Under the pieces are notes generated by a model that saw only the letters and a program-made list of their open reading frames with translations, was not told the DNA's origin and did no database searches. From Sophora flavescens (lineage: Eukaryota > Streptophyta > Magnoliopsida > Fabales > Fabaceae), in the NCBI GenBank assembly GCA_030762895.1, contig CM061070.1, positions 79,041,291-79,105,290 on the forward strand: a stretch of 64,000 nt of DNA, written 5' to 3'. A program made the translations under genes and the position numbers. Positions 11,041 to 21,849 of this stretch are shown in pieces; position 1 is the stretch's first letter; every line of letters starts with the position of its first letter.

Positions 11041-12375
11041 CTTAGGTCCTAACAAGTCGATTTGGGCTCTATTAGGATCAAACAAGTCCATTTAGGCTTC
11101 ATTAGGACCATAGAAGTTCAATTGGGCCGATCGGGGCAATTGGCCCAATTAGGTCCTAACAAGTCAATTTGGGCTCTATTAGGATCAAATCAGTCCATTT
11201 GGGCTCCATTAGGACCAAAGAAGTACAAATTGGCCTAGTTAGGTACTAAATGATCTAAAATGTCCATTTGGGCTCTATTAGGATCAGACAAGTCCATTTA
11301 GGCTCCATTAGGACCATAGAAGTTCAATTGGGCCGATCGGGGCAATTGGCCCAATTAGGTCCTAACAAGTCAATTTGGGCTCTATTAGGATCAAACCAGT
11401 CCATTTGGGCTCCATTAGGACCAAAGAAGTACAAATTGGCCTAGTTAGGTACTAAATGATCTAAAAAGTCCATTTGGGCTCTATTAGGACCAGACAAGTC
11501 CATTTAGGCTTCATTAGGACCATAGAAGTTCAATTGGGCCGATCGGGGCAATTGGCCCAATTAGGTCCTAACAAGTCAATTTGGGCTCTATTAAGATCAA
11601 ACCAGTCCATTTGGGCTCCATTAGGACCAAAGAAGTACAAATTGGCCTAGTTAGGTACTAAATGATCTAAAAAGTCCATTTGGGCTCTATTAGGATCAGA
11701 CAAGTCCATTTAGGCTCCATTAGGACCAAAGAAGTACAATTGGGCCGATCGAGACAATTGTCCCAATTAGGTCCTAACAAGTCGATTTGGGCTCTATTAG
11801 GATCAAACAAGTCCATTTTGGCTCCATTAGGACGAAAGAAGTACAAATTGGCCCAGTTAGGTCGTATATGACCTAAAAAATCCATTTGGGCACTATTAGG
11901 ATCAAACAAGTCCATTTGGGATCCATTAAGACCAAAGAAGTACAATTGGGCCGTACGGGGCAATTGGCCCAATTAGGTCCTACCAAGTCGATTTGGGCTC
12001 TATTAGGATCGAACAAGTCCATTGGGGCTCCTTTATGCCCGAAAAAGTACAAATTGGCCTAGTTAGGTCGTATATGACCTAAACAGTCCATTTGGGTTCT
12101 ATTAGGATCAAACAAGTCCATTTGGGCTGCTTTAGGACCAAAGAAGTACAAATTGGCCCAGTTAGGTCCTATATGACCTAAAAAGTCCATTTGGGCTCTA
12201 TTTGGATCAAACAAGTCCATTTGGGCTCCATTAGGACAAAAAAAGTACAATTGGGCCGTACGGGGCAATTGGCCCAATTAGGACTTAACAAGTCGATTTG
12301 GGCTCTATTAGGATCAAACAAGTTCATTAGGGCTCCATTATGCCCGAAAAAGTACAAATTGGCCTAGTTAGGTGA
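11041..12375. repeat. 206-bp tandem array with nested subunits inside CACTA
   Basis: The phrase aggtcctaac recurs at 11151, 11357, 11563, 11769 and 11975, an exact 206-bp period, and then at 12280 after an irregular 305-bp step. Each 206-bp unit contains two related halves built from variants of catttgggctctattaggat and cattaggaccaaagaagt. This is a higher-order repeat. Long minus-strand ORFs here (MGQLPRTAQLYFF repeats) are by-products of the repeat. Confidence 0.88.
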
Positions 12376-12656
12376 TATGATCCAAAAAAAAAAGGATCAT
12401 GTAAATTTTCGGATGAAGTTAGGGCTTGAAAAGTGAAGAAAATGAGCCAAACAGAGCCCATCACGGCCTAGCCGTGATGACCATCACGGCCATGATCAAG
12501 CAGAGCAGAAAGCAAAAGTCAGAAGCTGTCACGGCCTAGCCGTGATGGCCGTCACGGCCGTGACATGTTAGCTGATCTAGACAGAACCGATCACGGCCTA
12601 GTCGTGATGAGTGTCACGGTCGTGAGAGACCAAAATTTGAAAGCGCGCCAAGGAAA

Positions 12657-13360
12657 ATATAAAAAATAACAAATCCGTGTGAATTCCGTCCGAAATTTTC
12701 GGACGGATTTCACACGGATCAAGGAAAATATAAAAAATAACACAATCCGTCTGATATCCGTCCTCGGACGGATTTCAGACGGATCAAGGAAAATATAAAA
12801 AATAACATAATCCGTCTGAAATCCGTCCGAAATTTTCGGACGGATTTCAGACGGATGTAAGAAATATAAAAAAATAGCACAATCCGTATGAAATCCGTCC
12901 GAAATTTTTGGACGGATTTCAGAAGGATCAAGGAAAATATAAAAAATAACACAATCCGTGTGAAATCCGTCCGAAATTTTCGGACGGATTTCAGACGGAT
13001 CAAGGAAAATATAAAAAACAACATAATCCTTCTGAAATCCGTCCGAAATTTTCGGACGGATTTCAGACGGATCAAGGAAAATATAAAAAATAACACAATC
13101 CGTGTGAAATCTGTCCGAAATTTTCGGACGGATTTCAGACGGATCAACGAAAATATAAAAAATAACATAATCCGTCCGAAATTTTCGGACGGATTTTAGA
13201 CGGATGTAAGAAATATAAAAAAATAACGCAATCCGTCTGAAATTCGTCCGAAATTTCGGACGGATTTCAGACGGATCAAGAAAAGTATAAAAAATAACAC
13301 AATCTGTCTGAAATCCGTCCGAAAATTTCGGAAAATTTCAGACGGAAACATTTCCGTCCG
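12657..13360. repeat. CACTA right subterminal array of palindromic units (about 70 bp)
   Basis: About nine or ten copies of a unit made of ccgtctgaaatccgtccgaa, then ttttcggacggatttcagac, then an AT-rich spacer (caaggaaaatataaaaaata). Each unit contains a self-complementary core and could form a hairpin. Apparent repeat proteins read through this array on both strands are artefacts. Confidence 0.85.
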
Positions 13361-13383
13361 AAAATACAAGTTTTCTAGTAGTG

Positions 13384-13560
13384 GAGGGGAAGGAGCTGCA
13401 CATTCCAAATATAATTGTTTTTTGTCCGTTTTTGATAGAATGTTAATTAAAGCAGATTTTGTTAATACGATTATTTAATAGCAACATGAAAGTAGCATTA
13501 CAGTTTTAGAATTTGAAAGCATCAATGAAAATGCTATTTCAAAAGGCAAACTAATGCCAG

Positions 13561-13641
<81 letters not shown>

Positions 13642-13642
13642 G

Positions 13643-13686
<44 letters not shown>

Positions 13687-14030
13687 CGCGCGCGCGTGTG
13701 TGTGTGATCCACTCACTAGAGACATTGAATTTCAATAATTTAAAACTTCTTACTGAGTAGATCAACTTCACAAAGTTTCATAAAATTTCAAAAATATTTT
13801 ATACTTCATCGAATAGCTTGATTAAATATAAATTACGTTTTCAATATAAATAAATGTTGACTATAAGATTAGATAGCTATGAATGTCTAATTTTTCTGAA
13901 ATTAGGTGTGCATGATTGTTAGGATAATATGATAATATTCAACTGTTGGATTGTTGAAATTCAATGTTTTCGGTGAGTTATTAAGCGGAGTAACTCACTC
14001 TTGGAGTAATTGGATCCCCACCACACACAC

Positions 14031-14107
<77 letters not shown>

Positions 14108-14139
14108 CATGAGTTAGGATCCGTTGACACCAAGTGTCA
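13384..14139. other. Microsatellite-rich spacer
   Basis: No gene. (TA)n with TG and GC variants spans about 13564-13705, and a second (TA)n run spans about 14033-14102. The long minus-strand reading of alternating Tyr, Ile and His across the first run is a microsatellite artefact. Confidence 0.85.
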
Positions 14140-15175
14140 AATTATTCTCTTATACCAATTTTCAACCATTAATTTTGGTTTGATCTAACGGCTTAAACCT
14201 ACCTTCTTTAATGAAGAGAGAGAATAATTAGAAGTAACATAAATGTGAAGAGAAAAAATATAATGTATTTAATGAAGAAAGATTTTAAGTATCTTGAATT
14301 TTATTAAAGTTATAAATTATTTTATTAACTAAAAATTGATAGAAGAATAGTTTTAAAAATATGCATATCCTATCTGTTTCTAATATTTTTCCGCGTTTAA
14401 AATTTAATAATAACTTGCACTTTTTTTAATGTGCATTATTTTTTAATTTGATAAATAATAAAGTTAAGTATAGTTTAATCTGTGGCTATAACACAAATAA
14501 AAAAATTATTTTTTAAATATTCTCATCAATGTAAACAGAAACAAATTTTCCTACCGAGAGAGATTAGTACTGTTAGCGATGATGAATATTTCGCACCTAT
14601 GCCATGGTTACAAAAAAAACAAATTTTCTTGTCAAAAAAATATTTTAAATATTATATATATAAATATATTAAATTTATTAAGCACTTTTTCAATTTTTAA
14701 ATATTAAATATTTTAAATATATTACATACTTTATATTTTATTTTAAGATTATTTTTATTGTTAAAAATATTTATAGTTATTTTTTCTTTGGGTTATATAT
14801 ACTGATTAAACTGTAGTTAATTTTATTATTTATCAAATTAAAAAATAATGCATAAAATTTAGCAAGTGATTATTAAAATTTTAACGCGGAAAAATATTAT
14901 AAAGAGACAGCATATGCATTTTTTTAAAACTATTCTTCTATCCATTTTTAGTGAATAAAAATAATAATTATCTATAAATTAAAACCTAAATATTGAATAA
15001 ATATTATAATTTTAATTAAATTCAAGATACTTAAAATCTTTCATCGTTTAATATATTTCTATTTTTTCTCTTCATATTAATGCCACTCTTAATTATTCTC
15101 TGTCTTCAATAAAGTCGATAAGTTTAAGTCGTTAGATCAAATGAAGATCAATGGTTGAAATTTGGTGTGGTAGAA
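14140..15175. mobile_element. Large fold-back element with about 340-bp inverted arms
   Basis: The left arm (about 14140-14480) and the right arm (about 14815-15175) are diverged inverted copies. For example, tttcaaccattaattttggt at about 14160 corresponds to the complement of the sequence at about 15140, and ttccgcgtttaaaatttaat at about 14390 to the complement at about 14880. The spacer carries a SINE relic. I could not define target duplications, so the exact ends and the class are uncertain. Confidence 0.65.
14554..14632 (+). repeat. 5'-truncated SINE relic
   Basis: The segment gagattagtactgttagcg to tggttacaaaaaaa matches the 3' half and A-tail of the complete SINE at 34745-34959 in opposite orientation. 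It lacks the tRNA-like A and B boxes and lies in the spacer of the fold-back element. Confidence 0.65.
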
Positions 15176-15585
15176 GTATACCACTCCATTGTTTGGGAGT
15201 TTTAATGAAGGAATGGAGAGACATCCCACTCCATTGTTTGGAAGTCACAATTGTAAGTAATAGAGTGTGGTGAATTATAAATTTTATTTCCAATAATACC
15301 CTTTTTATATTTCATTATTCATAACAATGTTTTGTTTAGGATGGTTAAAATTGTAAATTTGTATTTAATAATAAAAAAGATGGAAGTGCTCCATCACAAA
15401 CCCCCCAAATTGAAGGATATGAAAATAGAGGCTTTGGGTGGTTTGGAGTGGTTTGGCTTCCTATCTCCAACCATTCCACTCCATTGTTTAAAAAACTCTC
15501 AAACAATGGGTGAAGGAGTCTTGACCATTCCACTCCATTACTAATCATCCCGCCCCATCCTCCCAAACATACCCTGAGGGTCCTT
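15176..15585. mobile_element. MITE, same family as the one in MUS81 exon 1
   Basis: This segment shares most of its length with 51978-52440. Shared parts include attttgtttaggatggttaa, the ataataaaaaa-atggaagtg stretch, and the gaggctttgggtggtttg region. The right end reads catcctcccaaacatacc, close to the other copy's end. The left end appears truncated or fused to the fold-back element. Confidence 0.7.
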
Positions 15586-15924
15586 TACAGATTTGTTGCG
15601 GGTCTATATAGAGCATTATTAGTTTCTTTAAGATTAGATTTCATCTTGTATGATGTACGCACTCTTTGTTAAAACTATTTGTTTTTGGTTATGAATTTTA
15701 TTTATCGTTTAAAATTATTATTCATTTATCATTTAAAATTATTATTTATTTATCATATTATAGTCTAAATTATAATTAAGAAAAAATAACTAAAGTTTAT
15801 AATAATTATGAAATTTATATTTAATATTAAATAATTAATTAAAAATAATTCCTATTTTTAAATAATTAATTAATAAAAAAATAATTAATTAAATTATTAT
15901 ATTAAAAAAAAATATGTTTTTCAA
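15586..15924. other. AT-rich spacer
   Basis: No gene or clear element. It contains a short direct repeat of ttatttatcatttaaaatta-like sequence at about 15700-15755. Confidence 0.5.
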
Positions 15925-16188
15925 TTTGCGACGGCTTTTTGGTGATTTGTCACGGCCAGGCCGTCGCTAATGTCTGCTGATTTGTGATGGCTTGGCCATC
16001 GCTAAAGTCTGTTGATTTGTGACGTTTGTGACGACCATTTAAAAAAATCGTCAGAAATGGTTTACGATGATCCTATATATGACGGATTTTTTGCCGTCAC
16101 AAATCCGTCAGAAACACGTGTTTTGCAACGGATTTGTGCTAGTTGCAAATACCTTTGGCCTTCGTTAATACCAATTTTTCTTGTAGTA
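15925..16188. mobile_element. 3' terminal fragment of a second CACTA element
   Basis: The segment has the family palindrome gtcacggccaggccgtcgc (about 15948), several motifs of the form gacggattt and ccgtcacaaatccgtc, and an end reading ttttcttgtagta at 16188. That is one base from the standard CACTA terminus TTCTTGTAGTG. The 5' end is missing. Confidence 0.7.
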
Positions 16189-16730
16189 AATACCAATTTA
16201 AAGTTTTTTATTTAATTAAGGTAGGACATGTGATAAATACTCTCTAACGTTGGCATGCATAAACTATGGTATAAAGCAAACTTTAAAAGAAGTTATTTGA
16301 GGAAAATATTTTTTTTTAAGTAAACATGTCTCTAAAATAAGTAAGGATGTATTTATCATTAAATCATTTAATGAGTTGAGATATTATTACATTTTATTAA
16401 ATCAATGGTGAATATGTAATTATTTACTCATTGAGAGAGAGACCCCTTATTCATTATTTGATAATGCAATTGAATCAAAACTTACATTATACCAATAAAC
16501 CACCTCCCTAAATTAATATAGATTTAATTTAGGGACACGGTTAGTATAATCATTTTTTCAACAATCATCAGTAATATATTTTTATGTCATAAAAGTATTT
16601 ATTAATTTTTTATAATAATTATCTCAAAAGTCACCAATATAATCATGTATGATTGTTTAATGATGTAAAAAACTTTATACTTAAACTTATATTGCATCAA
16701 AATTAAACTCAATCAATATTGATGCACCAT

Positions 16731-16733
<3 letters not shown>
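16189..16733. other. AT-rich spacer
   Basis: No gene, RNA or element recognised. Confidence 0.5.

Positions 16734-16802
<69 letters not shown>
16734..16802. repeat. (TA)n microsatellite at the pararetrovirus junction
   Basis: About 34 TA units end exactly where the viral sequence begins at 16803. Endogenous pararetroviruses of plants are often found at TA-rich repeats, so this may be the integration junction. Confidence 0.85.
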
Positions 16803-16805
<3 letters not shown>

Positions 16806-17060
16806 TTTTCAAATTCTTAACTTCCCTATATAGCAGAGGGAGTGTTATTGGTTCTTGAATAGATGATGGTTCTTGGTTTAAAATATCTTTTAAATTATAA
16901 CCTGAGAACTCTTTAGTTGTTATTCTTGACTTTCTAACTCTTTATATTTTTCTAACATTGCAAGTTTAACTTGTGGATCTTCTATTTGCCCAACTAGGTC
17001 TAACAAGACTCTAGCTTCTTTAGAGATGACATTAATTGTAAATTTACAATCGCAATTATC
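16803..17060 (-). pseudogene. Duplicated piece of endogenous pararetrovirus ORF1
   Basis: The 258 bases match 20587-20844 of the same viral insertion at high identity, in the same orientation. The match begins at the microsatellite boundary and stops sharply at 17060 (left copy cgcaattatc then tttatt; right copy cgcagttatc then tccaag). It covers the region between the zinc knuckle and the protease. A partial second unit, or a rearrangement at integration, would explain it. Confidence 0.85.
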
Positions 17061-17201
17061 TTTATTCTTTGTCTGTCATAAATCTTCGTCGGCACAACGT
17101 GACAAACAACTTTTACTTTTGCTTTATTGAAAGTGAATGACTGAGTGGGGAATCTTGTCGGCCATCTTGAATTGGAGAGATGCGACAAAACCTTTCTTGA
17201 A
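17061..17201 (-). other. Pararetrovirus intergenic sequence
   Basis: The sequence lies downstream of viral ORF2 on the minus strand and contains a possible polyadenylation signal (aataaa at about 17122-17127, minus strand). No ORF is supported. It may belong to the viral intergenic region. Confidence 0.35.
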
Positions 17202-18440
17202 TTATTGATCAAAGAATCCAAAGTCTGGATCGTTATTTTTCAAGTAGGGATTATAATCAGACCCTACTATTTCTGAATCTTCTAATTCTTGTTCTTGTTC
17301 TTCATCAGACCCTATGGATGAAAGGGCTTCTTTTAATAATTTCTTGTATTCTTCTGGAGTGGAAGCACTTACATTAATTGTATAGGGCGTTACTGGCTGA
17401 GATGAACTAATTACTTATTTCCCTTTTGATTGGGAAGGGGGAGTCTTTGGGGGTTCAAATGCTGGAGGAACCCTTCTTCTATTTTGTTGACCAATCTTAT
17501 TTTTCCAAGCAACAAATTTAGTTTCAACAACCTTCTCGTTAAATTTCTTCCACCAAGAGACGGTGTTGACTGAACATATATTTTTGGGAAATGGTTCGGA
17601 TAAATGAAGGTGGTATTCAAAATTAAATTTAAGTAACCACGCAATTCCGAACTGGGCACAGAAATGCAGTAATTTCCCAAAATTTGGTATTGTTGGGGTT
17701 AGTTGCTTGTATTGATGGTAAATTTGGAAGAGTAAATTTGGGAGAATATCGGCAGATAGACCGTATTCCCAAAACCATTCCATAAACCAGTTTGGATATC
17801 TGGTTTGGTGATATAGAAAATTGAAATACCATGAGTGGCGAGGATTTGGTTGAAATAAAATTAATTCCCAGACCCTCTGGTAATCCCAATAATTGTAAAC
17901 AGGTGGGTCAAAAACCCTGGAGAATCTTTTGGGTTTGAAAGGACCTTGACCCCAATCTGAAAGGGTGAGGACCTTCATTATTTTGCATTGTGAATATGCA
18001 ATTACTTCTGGAGCACTTGGATTTGTATTTTGTTCAATTTTTACTGACTGGGTATCAATCAGAATGTATTGATAGAAGGCAAGGTTTTTTGTGGTTTCAC
18101 TTGTGGGTACCCAACCAAAACCACTTGGGATAAGCTGTTTGAGCAAGTCCCAAGGCTCATCTTTAGCAGGGTTACCAAATTCTTTCTCTATAAGAGCATG
18201 TCTTCGGCAACATGGTTTTAGTTTGAATGCCAAAGGTTCCCTTTGGGTGACTAGTTTATTTTGTGGTTCATCACTTAAGGGTGCAAATTTATTTTGGTTA
18301 GTGGGCCTTATTGGAGGAATGTTCTTTTGGGTTATTTGGGAAGCTGAAGGAGCGAAAGAATCTGGGGTTAATTCTTTAGATCTACTCGGTGAGGGGGAGG
18401 CCCCACCCCAGACGGACCCGCCTCGGGCCTTGGAAGACAT
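17202..18440 (-). pseudogene. Endogenous pararetrovirus ORF2, unknown function, one stop
   Basis: The frame starts at an ATG (18438-18440) that overlaps the stop of ORF1 as TAATG, a layout that suits termination-reinitiation. It is open for 341 codons, has one in-frame TAA at 17412-17414, and then continues in frame for about 70 codons to a stop at 17202-17204. The middle is rich in Trp, Phe and Tyr; the N-terminus is Pro/Ser-rich and the C-terminus acidic (EEQEQELEDSE). I do not recognise a domain. A second ORF of unknown role after the polyprotein occurs in some Caulimoviridae, including florendoviruses as I remember them. That lineage is a suggestion only. Confidence 0.7.
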
Positions 18441-19939
18441 TAAGAGTTATTTTCCTGCAAAAATTCCCTGATTAGAAAATCAGGGATATAGTTATTTTCA
18501 CCTTTTAAATACTCTATTTCAAAATCAAAGCAACTGAGTAAACTTTGCCATCTAACAAAAATATGTTTGGAAACTAAATTTTTAACATCTTTTTCCAAAA
18601 CATCTTTAGCTGCTTTACAGTCAATTCTGAGTAAAAACCTTTTATTTATCAAATCGTCTTTAAATTTTGTAATACATAGTACTATGGATAAAATTTCTTT
18701 TTTAATAGTATTATATTTTTCTTGAGACGAGATCCAAAGACCAGAGTGATATCTGACCACTTGTTCAACTTTTGAATTGGGAAGGACCTGTAGTAGGATA
18801 CCACCATATCCTTTTTCTGATGCATCTGTCTGAACAATTAGACTTGCATCAGGACGCGGAATACCTAAACAAGGAAGAGACTTGACATCTTTCTTTATTT
18901 CTAAGACTAATTTAGACAATTCTGGAGACCATGACTTGGGATTTTTGGTTTTCCTAAGCCTAGAATAGAGAGGTTTACACTTTATCCTAATATTGGGGAT
19001 GAATTCTGAGACATAATTTAAACACCCTAAAAACCTTTGTAATTACTTTTTATCATTTAACTCATTTGGAAAATTATCAGCAAAAGCGATACTTCTGCTT
19101 ATTGGGGTTGTTGTTCCTTGGTAAATTTCGTGACCTAAAAATCTTATCTTTGTTTGAAACAATTTTATCTTTTTGGAAGATATTACCATGCCATTCCTTT
19201 TTATTGTTTCTTTGAAGATACTCAAATGTTTCAAATGTTGTTCCAAAGATTGAGAAAATACTAAGACGTCATCAATATAAACAATCGTGAAATCAGAATG
19301 TGGGTTTAAAATATCATTCATAATATATTGAAATTCTGATGGAGCATTTTTTTAATCTCATGGGCATTACATTCCATTCGTAATGTCCAAAAGGGACTGT
19401 GAAAGCAGTTTTATACTTATCCTCTTCTTTCAATTTTATTTGAAAGAATCCAGACTTCATATCAAATTTTGAAAAGATTATTCCATCATGTAATATTTTT
19501 AATAAATCTCTTTTATTCGGAATTGGGTATCTTATCCATTTCAAAACTTTATTTAATGGTTTATAATTTTTTACCATTCTTGGTTCACCTCTTTCTATTT
19601 CTGATTGTTTATTAACATAAAAGGTTGTGCAACTCCAAGGAGACTTGCTTGGCCTGATTAATTTTTTATCTAGAAATCCTTTAATTTCTTTTTTACAAAA
19701 ATCCAAAGTCTCACTATTCATTTGAATAGGTCGGGCTTTGGTTGGTATTTTACTCTCATGAAAACCTTCTTCATGTGGTAGGGATACCATATGAGTTTTC
19801 ATTTCCCAAAAAGCATTAGGAACTTCTGAGCAAACTTCTTTGTCAAAATCCTTTTGTATTTTAATTATCTTTTCTTTTATTAAAGGATCTTGGATTTGTT
19901 TTTCTATTTTTGCATAAAGAATTTCTTTTTGGAGGTATC
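18440..19939 (-). pseudogene. Endogenous pararetrovirus ORF1: reverse transcriptase and RNase H
   Basis: Reverse transcriptase runs from about 19800 leftward. It has the FSKFDMKSGFFQIK segment and the catalytic YIDDVLVF at about 19256-19279. RNase H follows with TDASEKGYGG near 18820-18840 and ends at the TAATG junction with ORF2. Damage is visible: an extra base in a T run near 19350 shifts the frame just before the YIDD segment, an in-frame TAA lies at 19043-19045, and a frame change in a TTTTC repeat near 19965 separates this part from the protease. These domains with an upstream retroviral-type protease, and no LTR or integrase, indicate Caulimoviridae. No functional enzyme is expected. 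Confidence 0.88.
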
Positions 19940-20718
19940 CTATTTGATTTTCTTTTCTTTTCTTTTAATAATGGTTAAAAAATTCTTTTCTTCTAAATTA
20001 TCTTTTATATTATTTAGCTCTTTTGTCTTTATTGGGTTTATAAATTCAAATAGTACTTCTTGATTATCTTTTATAGTTTTTATTCCTTCTTCTGTAATTT
20101 GGAGAGGATAGAGCTGTGTTAGGAAAGGAGTTCCTAAAATTATTTGTTCTGAAGTATCTTTAACAAGGAGGAATGAGCTTTTGAAACAAATTCCTTTGTT
20201 ACAGATACTAGCATCCTCAAGTTTATAATTTACTTGTAACTTTTGGTTATTAGCTGTGTATAGCTTTTGGAGTGTCTTCTGGTAGTATTGTGTAGGAATA
20301 AGACCTTCTTGAATGCAATTAAGGTCTGCTCCTGAGTCAACTAAGGCAATAAATGGTTGATGAAAAGATTTATTAATTTTTAAATTTATTTTTTCATGCC
20401 ATTTTTGTTGCATGGTTTTTAATCTGTAGAAGAAATTGGCTTCCTTATTATAGAGAGCATCAAACTCTTTTTCCTCATCAAAATGAGTGGAGGAAGAGTT
20501 TGAAGTGACTTTAGCCTTTCCCCTCCCTAAGGATTTTTCAAAATTTTGTTGCAAAATTTTATATTTTTGTTTTAATTCGGAGACTTCAGTTTTCAAATTC
20601 TTAACTTCCCTATATAGCAGAGGGAGTGTTATTGGTTCTTGAATAGCTGATGATTCTTGGTTTAAAATATCTTTTAAATTATAACCTGAGAACTCTTTAG
20701 TTGTTACTTCTTGACTTT
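19940..20718 (-). pseudogene. Endogenous pararetrovirus ORF1: aspartic protease region
   Basis: The reading has a coiled-coil-like start, then ALVDSGADLNCI with the catalytic Asp-Ser-Gly at about 20330-20338, and ILGTPFL about 55 residues later, the order expected of a pararetroviral aspartic protease that matures the polyprotein. A frameshift near 20715 separates it from the upstream part and another near 19965 from reverse transcriptase. Part of this region and its upstream flank is duplicated at 16803-17060. Confidence 0.85.
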
Positions 20719-21849
20719 CTAACCCTTTATATTTTCTAACATTGCAAGTTTAACTTGTGGATCTTCTATTTGCCCAACTAGGTCTAACAAGACTCTAGCT
20801 TCTTTAGAGATGACATTAATTGTAAATTTACAATCGCAGTTATCTCCAAGACATCCACAACTTAAACATCCAACATCAGAATCAAAGGGTGTCTCTTGAT
20901 TCTGATAAATTATTTCTTGTTCATCTTTGGAAGATGAGTTATTTGAGGTTTCTGTTTCGTATAATAGAATCTTTACTATTTGTTCTTTTATTTCTTCATC
21001 CATTTTTAATTCTTTAATTTTTTTTTTACTCTACATTTTTAGCTATATGACCAGCTCGACCACATTTATAACAAATAATGTTTTTATCAAATCCTTTATT
21101 GAAAGGTTTATTATAAAAAGTTCTGTTTTGAGGTTTTCTATAAGATTTATTTGGTTTTTCAATTTGTGTTCTTTTATTAAATTTTTTATAACTTCTAAAT
21201 TTTTGAGGTTTTGTCCTTCTTTGTTTAGAAGGAGGGGTTAGTTTTTCATAACCAAACTGTTCGCAAAAATTTTATAATTCTTTATTATTAGTTTTACTTT
21301 CAAATTTCGCTTGCCTATGCATTTTAATGTCTGTGAAAAATTGTAAACTTGTTTTGTTTATTACTGAGATTATTCTACCATAGGTTAAATCCTCTAAAGG
21401 GGTACCTGGGCATTCATTTTTTATTTGAGTTCTAACTTTTTGAGAAAAATTTTTAGGAAGACCAGAGATAAATCTGTCCTTCCAATAGGACTGTCCACAG
21501 TTCGTTCTGGTGTAAATTTTTGCTAGGAAATTATCTTTGTACCATCTAAATTCTCCAAGGGTTGGACAATAAAGATTATTTAATATTTCTAGGGATCTAT
21601 ATATCTGCAAAAACATTTGCATCCCCAATAAATGCTTGAGAAATTGCAAAAATTAGAGCTTCTACTTGTTGTTCAATTTGAATTGTCTCTGGTGCACCTT
21701 GATCATTATTTCTTACTTCTTGTTTTACAAATGTAAGAATTGTTTGTCTATCTTCTTCTCTTAAATTATTATCCCACCATCCTTTTAGGCTTCCAGTGAA
21801 ACCTTGGATTAATAATTTAACCATACTTAAAGCATTATTTCTTTTTGCC
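20719..21849 (-). pseudogene. Endogenous pararetrovirus ORF1: capsid/nucleocapsid region
   Basis: Minus-strand readings at 21824-21597 and 21649-21272 resemble the caulimovirid capsid core (WYKDNFLAKIY, SYWKDRFISGLP). A zinc knuckle follows near 21035-21075, CYKCGRAGH. The fourth ligand, expected five positions after His, reads Val in the current frame. A Cys-rich patch (CLSCGCLGDNCDC) lies at about 20827-20865 and an acidic stretch follows the knuckle. Frames change near 21630 and 21250. Partner and role are inferred from the family: RNA binding and particle formation. Confidence 0.75.

Larger units (their letters stand above)
7643..13383. mobile_element. CACTA (En/Spm-type) transposon, 5741 bp, non-autonomous
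   Basis: The ends are CACTACTAGAAA at 7643 and TTTCTAGTAGTG at 13383, perfect 12-bp inverted repeats. A 3-bp duplication, gag, flanks it (7640-7642 and 13384-13386). Both subterminal regions are packed with short inverted motifs (tccgtccgaaa, cggacggattt), the kind of site CACTA transposase binds. I found no transposase-like reading inside, so it would depend on a transposase supplied elsewhere. The interior holds an IST1-like gene fragment, GC-rich sequence at 9830-10140 and a 206-bp tandem array. Confidence 0.9.

Noticed and set aside
11667..12277. Minus-strand frames with MGQLPRTAQLYFF repeats
   Set aside because: By-products of the 206-bp tandem array; no start, splice or homology support.
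12719..13199. Long repeat-protein frames on both strands (RLKSVRKFRTDF-type repeats)
   Set aside because: They are translations of the palindromic CACTA subterminal array; the same DNA gives similar repeats on both strands.
12657..13360. CRISPR-like regular repeats
   Set aside because: The units are palindromic, the spacers are near identical and the array lies within a transposon end in plant DNA.
7643..13383. Autonomous CACTA with a transposase gene
   Set aside because: No transposase-like reading was found in any frame; only the IST1-like fragment and repeats fill the interior.
13475..13771. Frame of alternating Tyr-Ile and His-Ile
   Set aside because: A product of the (TA)n, (TG)n and (GC)n microsatellite.
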